Translations under genes and position numbers: made by a program
Shown: piece after piece, positions 57,437 through 64,000 of the stretch
How positions within the stretch are numbered: position 1 is the stretch's first letter
Layout of the letters: each line of letters begins with the position of its first letter
The notes under the pieces: model-generated
Database searches by the model: none
What the model saw: only the letters and a program-made list of their open reading frames with translations
Told to the model about the DNA's origin: nothing
NCBI RefSeq assembly: GCF_001039355.2
Contig: NW_019775602.1
Coordinates: forward strand, 69,130-133,129
Length of the DNA stretch: 64,000 nucleotides
Source: Lingula anatina
Lineage: Eukaryota > Brachiopoda > Lingulata > Lingulida > Lingulidae
Direction of reading: 5' to 3'

Positions 57437-58514
57437 TTTTTCTGCTTGCTTTCTGTGATTTTAGGTTACCGAAGTAGTAAGATAAGATGTTGGGGCACGG
57501 TCTTTACAAGAATAAAGTAGGTTACTGGGTAGATAAGTAGGCAGTATGTTAGATAAGTAGCTATGTTAGATAAGATCCGTGAGATAAGCAGGTCATATTT
57601 ACGACCAAAACTTATAGAAATTGCAGTTTATAGCTCTTTTTTGTCTGATCTTGTGATTAAATCGATTTATTCCTTGGTATGTTGACATTATTTGAGTCAT
57701 TAGAAACTAATAGAAAGGGTGTAAATGCGTTACTGGGAATTCACGCTCCACAAACGTTCCGTTCAAATGTACCTTTAAACTGAGTTTGCGTTCTGTTAAC
57801 ACGTCAAGTGGGAATAAAGCTGTACTACAAGTAACAAGGACTATGCCATTGAAAATGCTTATGTGTGAAAAGTGAAAATCCCCCCCCCCCACACACACAC
57901 ACTAATTTGCGTAAATGTAAACTGATCATGCTCATTTTAGAAAGCAACCTGCCTCTTTACCAAACAAAGCCACTCAGTAAATTTTCAAACAATGCTAAAT
58001 AAAATAAATATGTTTAGAAGTTAAGTTGTGCAAAAACCCAGAATAATTATCGTAAATATAAACCAATCATCTCGATTTTCAGAAGCAATCTGCTTCTTTG
58101 CCAATTCAAGCAGAGCCACTCAGAAAAACTAAAGTAAAACAAAAGTACTGTATGGCAGTTATGGGCCGATCGTCATGTGTAGGACAGCGACGGCGACAGA
58201 CAGACCAATCAGAATATAGACAGACACTTATAGTGTCTGTAAATAAAAATTAAAGTCAACCAATCCCAGGAACAGCCCAAACCCCAGGCGCACGGAAAAC
58301 CCAAAGAGCTCAAATAGTCCATCCTGATTAAATATATAATTACATAAATGTCCTTCCTCAACCATGGTACATGTATAAGAGAAGATAGCAGAAATAACAA
58401 AGGCATTCCAAACTCCTGCTGCCCAAAAAAGTTAAGCAGTTCATTCTAGGTCTAACATTCAAAAAATAAAAAAAAAAAAAAATAAAAAAAAAAAAATAAA
58501 AAAATAAAAAAAAT
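57437..58514. other. 3' flank copy and B4 upstream region
   Basis: 57463-57806 matches the B2 3' flank; 57807-57910 matches 55275-55380; 58040-58430 matches 47500-47960. Ends in A/T-rich tract before the N run. Confidence 0.55.
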
Positions 58515-58813
58515 NNNNNNNNNNNNNNNNNNNNNNNNNNNNNNNNNNNNNNNNNNNNNNNNNNNNNNNNNNNNNNNNNNNNNNNNNNNNNNNNNNNNNN
58601 NNNNNNNNNNNNNNNNNNNNNNNNNNNNNNNNNNNNNNNNNNNNNNNNNNNNNNNNNNNNNNNNNNNNNNNNNNNNNNNNNNNNNNNNNNNNNNNNNNNN
58701 NNNNNNNNNNNNNNNNNNNNNNNNNNNNNNNNNNNNNNNNNNNNNNNNNNNNNNNNNNNNNNNNNNNNNNNNNNNNNNNNNNNNNNNNNNNNNNNNNNNN
58801 NNNNNNNNNNNNN
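58515..58813. other. Run of Ns (299)
   Basis: Unresolved sequence within an A/AAAT-rich tract. Confidence 0.99.
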
Positions 58814-58995
58814 AAAATAAAATAAAATAAAAAAAGGACAGATATTTACCACAAACTCACAAACGCACAAATAAACGCATGCGCACACGTTCACACGTCA
58901 GTTACGTAGCCAGTGTCATGTGGGGTGTTATATTAGCATTTTCATCACCAGCATGAAAGTAGTCGTTATCTCAATCGGCATATCACCTTGCCAAG

Positions 58996-59083
58996 ATGAA
59001 GTGGAACGTGTGTCGTACGGTGCTGGGATTTCTTTTCGTTGGTTTTTGCCTTTTTGTCATCGCATTGTACACGTACGTGGCAG
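58996..59083 (+). CDS. Gene B4 exon 1
   Basis: Signal anchor exon. Its 3' end (ALYTYV) matches B2 better than B3 does. Confidence 0.8.
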
Positions 59084-59374
59084 GTAAGACCTTATTTCGC
59101 TCTCTCTTTCTCATGTTCTCCTACATAAAATCAAAATATTGTCTGTAAGAATGAATTTAAGTTTTCAAGTGTACAGCTGGAAAGCATAACCATCACGCGT
59201 CTGAAATACTCAATTTTATACTTATAAAGCGGCATTTAATGAATTCTAGGGCGTCTTAGGCGTGATACTACTCACCTTAAAGTTGAGGAAAAAGTAGATC
59301 AGCTCGAGGCGACTACGATACCTATACATGATATAATGGCAATGATGGGAAATGGACATAGTGAAAATAATCAG
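58996..59374 (+). CDS. Sulfotransferase gene B4, exons 1 and 2 only
   Basis: Exon 1 58996-59083 (88 nt, starts MKWNVCRTVLGFLFVGFCLF then VIALYTYVA), intron of 166 nt, exon 2 59250-59374 (125 nt, GHSENNQ end). Intact reading frame and splice sites. Exon 3 is absent from the next 4.3 kb except for the internal fragment at 63716, reached only across the Ns at 60623 and 63715. Whether B4 is a separate gene or a second allele of B3 placed in tandem cannot be decided here. Confidence 0.68.
59250..59374 (+). CDS. Gene B4 exon 2
   Basis: Stem exon, one codon different from B3 (Ser for Asn near its end). Confidence 0.8.
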
Positions 59375-60380
59375 GTAAGAAATATGTGTATGCACACATG
59401 CATGATTAATACAAAACTGCAAAATATAATTTACTTCCTGCAGTTCACTTTGACATAAGGGCATTGCAAAACATTTGTCTCTGAATGCTACTTTCATACC
59501 ATGAATCATCAATCTAGAACGAACATGTTGAATGTCGTGATCTATAACGATCTATCTCAAGTTCTAGAATATTCCATGTTTTCAAATAAACCATATTTTT
59601 CAATGAAAAAAGGAAACCATGAATCCACTCGAAGCTCGCAGATTTTATGGATGGTTTTCACGCATTATTTCACCTAAAAATGTGCTTTACGTTTTTAAAG
59701 TCGATGTTAACATTGTGAGAAAGGTTAGAGGAATACGTGTGTTTTGGAAATTTGCTGAATCATGGCACAAGTTCATGGCCAAAATTTGCTATACAGCCCG
59801 TGTGTATCTCGCAACTTGTACTGCAATTGGATGTCACACTACACTACAAAGTGACAGTGGAATTAGCTTGTGATTTTAGACTGTATGCAATTATATTGTC
59901 GGTGTGTCGAGTGAATATATTCACTTAAAATTAGCTTCATCTGTAATATTCATCAAAATAACATGAATCCATGTGTAAAGCTTTACATACTACTGGTATC
60001 TAACATAGCGACCAGCTTTGAATGTAGCTGCATACCGTGTAGCACTCAAGAAGATCATTTTAAGAATATTACTGTTTGCACAACGTCAGGTATTATGTAG
60101 GTTTGTATATTCAAGCATATTTTACATTTCAGTGATTTAATTAAAAAATGATAGTTTGATTATTTTAATTAATTGCACCGTTGTCTAGTAACAACAGCAA
60201 ATAAAGAGAAAATACAATTCACATTCAGCAATGTTTTAATTTGCCTTTTTTGTATGTTTAGACCTAAAACTTGCTGGGTTTTTACCACAAAATAAGTCAC
60301 TGTGTCCAAAACCTCACCAAACATAAAAAATTATTTTGTCCTACAGCAAATAACACAATTTAAAATAAAATAATGATATC

Positions 60381-60441
<61 letters not shown>

Positions 60442-60622
60442 CTAACTAAAGTTTGCGGCAACTAGTTTGCGGGAGTTTGCAAGAAATGTTTGTATATTGC
60501 TGCTAATTTGCAGAAAATTTGAAATAACAATTTAAGTTTGCAGCAGGTTTGCAAGAAAGTCTTTATGTTCTGGCAAATTTGCGGCAAATAAGCAGCTAAT
60601 TTGCAGAAAAATTGAAGCGAAT

Positions 60623-60623
60623 N
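60623..60623. other. Assembly join (single N)
   Basis: Left side breaks off inside the 1.8-kb duplication; right side starts inside a sulfotransferase 3' flank. Confidence 0.75.
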
Positions 60624-61470
60624 TTACTTTGTATAATATGGGGCAGTAGGATACTGGGTAGATATGTAGGCAGTATGTTAGATAAGTAGGTAAGTTAGAT
60701 AAGATCGATTTGATAAGTAGGTCATATTTACGATCAAAATTTATAGAAACTGCAGTTAATAGCTCTTTTTGTCTGATCGTGTGATTAATTCAACCAAAAG
60801 CCAACCAAATGTTACCACATCTAAATGGTGTAATTTACAGGACAACCAAAATACATTGCTTAATGTTACCCGAAAAGTGATATTTGAACAGACTTTTCTG
60901 CTTGCTTTCTGTGTATAATATGGGGCAATAGGTTACTGGGGAGATATTCCTTGTTTATTCCTTGGCATGTTGACATTATTTGAGTCATATTAGAAACTTA
61001 TAGAAAGGGTTTTTTAAAATGTGTTAATGCGCATTAAAATGCGTTACTGGGTATTCACGCTCCACCGACGCTCGATTCAAATGTACCTTTTAACTGAGTT
61101 TGCGTTCTGTTAGCATGTTATTGAAATAAGATTATCAACCATCCAGTGACAGAAGGCCAAGCATGGATAGAACTTCAGAGCTATGCCTGCACTAAAGACC
61201 GCTATGTTAGTTCGCTAGCTGTTTTTTTTTGGTCAATTTTGATGCTTTATTATAATACTAACAGCATAATCGAAGCCAAATTTCAGTAATATACTAGAAT
61301 ATGTACTGGGCTTTAGGTCCGTGGGAGATCTATGTCGTACACAGAAAATGCCAATACTGAAAATATGTTCACTTGAAGATAGATAGCTAATCAGTCTGCT
61401 TTGCTCTCTATTCTATTCTCTATTCTGGGGGCTCTATTCTAGTTGGAGTATTACAAGAAACACGATTTTC
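60624..61470. other. Two orphan 3' flanks without exon 3
   Basis: 60624-60792 is the distal part of a B-type 3' flank. From 60793 (accaaaagccaaccaaatg) a second flank begins only about 45 bp after where a stop codon would lie, yet no exon 3 precedes it and no N separates the two. This looks like a relic of a gene copy whose catalytic exon was deleted. Confidence 0.6.
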
Positions 61471-63479
61471 CTATCAGTATCTTAAAGAAAGCGTTCTCAA
61501 AATAATAATGCAATGTAACTGCACCAATAACCATTCAAGTTTAACTACAATTGTATGTACGGCATTGCAGGTGTCACGGTGGCGCCCCTTAGCATGCCCC
61601 ACTAAGATGTTGTTTCGTAAGACTAAATAACATTTTAAGTTTATAGGTAATATTTCCACAATCCATGTAATGTACTGCTGGGTATAAATAGGACAGGTGG
61701 TGGGCAGATTTGGCACTTTGAACTTTTAAGTTCTTAAAAGAACTTCGGTGGGAATAAAGCTGTTTGGAAATCCACAACAGTTGTTGCTTACTTCTTCTCG
61801 ATCTGTGAATATATGTACTGCGTACAGTGGAGAGAGACGGATCAAACGAAGCATGTGTCACATAAATTCGTCATGCAAACGTTTCAGTTCCTTAGATCAC
61901 TGCCTTTTGTCAATATTTTTAAGTTGGGTGATGATCCGGTAAACCACCAAAATCTAGCAGTAAAGCCTACACGTACCGTACGTCACATTTGACATGCGAT
62001 GTCGTTAAGCACCCTTTACACTGGACGGCGTCTTTTTCTGTCCCGTAGCACGGCCCTATTTGAACGTAAAAAATGATTATAATAATAAGACTTTACTTGC
62101 CGACAACTGGCCGATCATTGAGCATTCATTTTGCTACCAAAACGATGCTTGTGCCTCCTTTCTACGACCACAGCAATGCCAGTTTCATGGTCGCACAAAG
62201 TACACAAAAAGGACGCCGTCCAGTGTAAAGGGGGTTTTACGGTTCACGTCAAGCTGGGCACATAGACACGCATACTGTCCGAAAATCCCTGTTCCAACGG
62301 ACCCACGGTCAATGTGGCCTCTGCAGTTGTGTCAAACTAAAACAATTAACACACTTTTTAGATACATGTAGTGAAGTCGTTCGCCGTAGCAATGTCATTC
62401 GATTAGATAGGACATAGGGCATTGCACAGTTATTGTATGGGCATTGTTCGTGAACGTGTTGTTGGTCTCCTTTCTTTCCACATTTGGTTTTAGGAGGCAT
62501 AACAGCAGTAAAAATGTTTAAAACTTTGTGTAATTCACTTGGATGAATGTGAAATTGTGTATTTACTTACTCTTACCACGCGTGGGCTGAAGAATGTAGG
62601 GAGCTGTACGGACAACGCATCCATCTTCTGGGAAGTCATACGGAAGGTGAACGGCGACTGCACTTAGAATAAAATGACTGTATGATCACATTTCAACCGA
62701 CACACCAATTTCCCTTGTTTAATAACCAAGAACAATAATTAGCTAACATGTGTGTGTGTTTTTTTTTGTTAAAGAACAACAGGACTTAGACCCTAGGATT
62801 CCTGAGAGTAGGGGGGTCTTGAATGGGTTTTTAATTAAATTGAACATTTTTGAAGCAAACAGGTGTCTGCTGTTTTCTCTGCAGTCCCGTAGCCAGGGGG
62901 GGTTTTGCTGGGAAAAGGTCCACTCTGGGTAAAATTTGATCTAGGTACATGAAGTTTTTATGGGAAAAGGTCCACTTTTTCCGAAAAAGAACCTCCCTTT
63001 TGAAATTGCTGGCTACTGGCCTGCTCTGCATTTCTCCTCTCTTCCTCGAAGACTGCCTTCAGATTCACACATCGTACTAGCTGGGTCGGTACAACTCTGC
63101 GGGGGGTCTCACTAAGCGGATTCAGCTTAATTTTTTGACACGCAACCTACCACTCTCCCAGGGATGTTCAAACCCCAAAGTCAGACTAAAATTCGTGCCC
63201 TCTTCAAATAATCCTGGATCCGCCTATGATGTAGGTGTGACGCACCCGCCGTGCGTTCGATTTTTTGTTCGCTAGTTGGGAGGGCGTGAGCCGTCCTCAA
63301 CACGTAAGGGGCACTTGGTCCTTCAAAGCTTGCGACGCACGTCTTAGATAGCGTTTTTTTCCTCCCACGGTACATAAAAAATCGCACGGCTGATTATCAA
63401 TGTAACTTCGTGTTATCTATTTCAGTTATACTAATTCAAAGACTATGTTGGTACTTGCCTGGATTTAATGTCAGTGAAA
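61471..63479. other. Distal region, one MITE, no gene recognised
   Basis: 61480-61760 resembles 55130-55290. A 63-codon minus-strand frame at 62309-62500 (MPPKTKCGKKGDQQHVHEQC) is Cys-rich and could be a short exon of something, but I do not recognise it. Confidence 0.35.
62010..62234. mobile_element. MITE with CACCCTTTACACTGGACGGC ends, copy 2
   Basis: Same family as 33689-33895, ending ggacgccgtccagtgtaaag. The body shares gccgacaactggccgatcat. Confidence 0.8.
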
Positions 63480-63480
63480 G

Positions 63481-63714
63481 GTGGAAAGATTTTATATTTT
63501 GCTTCATATTACACTATGTGCTATTCTTGAGTTTTCTTAATATTATATCAAAAGAACTTTCCATCAAATACCATTACTTTTAAAAAATGTGGAAAGCTTT
63601 ATTTTTTGCTTCATATTACACTATGTGCTATTCTTGAGTTTTCTTAATATTATATCAAAAGAACTTTCCATCAAATACCATTACTTTTAAAAAATGTGGA
63701 AAGCTTTATTTTTG
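63481..63714. repeat. 107-bp tandem repeat at an assembly join
   Basis: The unit containing gcttcatattacactatgtg repeats at 63501 and 63608, with a third partial unit cut by the N at 63715. Confidence 0.88.
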
Positions 63715-63715
63715 N
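63715..63715. other. Assembly join (single N) inside exon 3
   Basis: Joins a 107-bp tandem repeat directly to the middle of a sulfotransferase coding exon. Confidence 0.75.
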
Positions 63716-64000
63716 AGTCAGTGTGGGCCAACGCCGTGGACGGATATCTGGTGTCCTTCCATCTGGAGAAGAGTTCAGTTTTCCTAAAGACGAACCGCCA
63801 AGTTGGATGCCAAAGATAACATTTGAAGAATTCCTTCGATACGTTGGTGACAATCCAAATTTTCTGAATGGTCACTGGGTGCCCCCAAACGATTTATGTC
63901 ACCCATGCGTCATTCAATATGACGTCATAGGGTATTTTGGGACAATAAGCGAAGATGCAAACAACATTTTGAAACTAGTGCATGCGTACCCAGCATTCAA
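63716..64000 (+). CDS. Partial sulfotransferase exon 3 (5' lost at N, 3' beyond window)
   Basis: In frame from GTC at 63717, it reads VSVGQRRGRISGVLPSG, then PSWMPKITFEEF, NGHWVPPNDLCHPC and the YDVIGYFGTISEDAN region, up to HAYPAF at the window edge. It covers about 95 codons of the second half of the catalytic domain, with no stop. Differences from the other copies (VGQ for VSQ, SWMPK for SWVPK, HWVPP for HWAPP) show it is a distinct copy, not one of the five. Upstream cofactor motifs are missing because of the join. It may belong to B4 or to another gene to the right. Confidence 0.85.

Larger units (their letters stand above)
58836..60622 (+). repeat. Recent 1.8-kb duplication, copy 2 (carries B4 exons 1-2)
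   Basis: See copy 1 at 55430. The (TA)n at 60385-60440 is much longer here, and the copy is cut by the N at 60623. Confidence 0.85.

Noticed and set aside
58358-58894. 178-codon minus-strand frame
   Set aside because: Most of it is unknown bases in the N run, and the rest is Phe-rich from A/T tract.

Overview
The window is animal genomic DNA: AT-rich, with GT-AG spliced genes, many microsatellites and many decayed DNA transposons. Intron-exon genes of the HNK-1 / carbohydrate sulfotransferase family (Sulfotransfer_2; CHST8-14-like) point to a metazoan. The repeat landscape (Tc1-like elements, foldback MITEs, a decayed LINE) fits a marine invertebrate such as a hemichordate, lancelet or lophotrochozoan. 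I cannot name the species from sequence alone.

The dominant structure is a head-to-tail array of plus-strand sulfotransferase genes. Five complete three-exon genes are visible: A1 3283-10128, A2 17496-19850, A3 25295-29329, B1 35647-41881 and B2 48159-53646. Two more (B3, B4) show only exons 1 and 2 (55594-55972 and 58996-59374), and a partial exon 3 runs off the window end (63716-64000). Exon 1 (79-88 nt) encodes a short Arg/Lys-containing cytosolic tail and a Golgi-type signal anchor. Exon 2 (always 125 nt) encodes a stem. Exon 3 (always 948 nt) encodes the whole catalytic domain, with the PAPS-binding PKSGNTSWKR loop and the 3'-phosphate-binding RHPLERLLSAYRNK motif. All intron phases agree between copies. 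Exon 1 and flanks define two subfamilies: A (MRW..., genes 1-3) and B (MKW..., genes 4-7). Exon 3 is mosaic between them, which suggests gene conversion.

Introns and intergenic DNA are themselves repeats of the same units (shared 5' flanks, shared 3' flanks of about 1 kb, shared intron 2 segments), broken up by transposon insertions. Several insertion sites can be proved by comparison with an uninterrupted paralogous copy in the same window. Elements include a Tc1-like transposon with TA duplications (23055-24670), older Tc1 remnants (15805-16260, 49420-49830), a palindromic element made of two tail-out copies of a Tc1 3' half (38248-39919) with a shorter relative (50611-51784), LINE reverse-transcriptase fossils (36380-37480, 46290-46440), two 130-bp MITEs, and several foldback elements built from dense iterations of one short family-specific motif.

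The distal part (47 kb onward) has assembly gaps: single Ns at 47349, 57436, 60623 and 63715, and an N run at 58515-58813. The Ns at 57436, 60623 and 63715 fall where exon 3 copies should be, so the lack of exon 3 in B3 and B4 is probably an assembly effect. All protein-level roles are by family inference. The likely job is Golgi transfer of sulfate from PAPS to a glycan whose identity cannot be read from the sequence.
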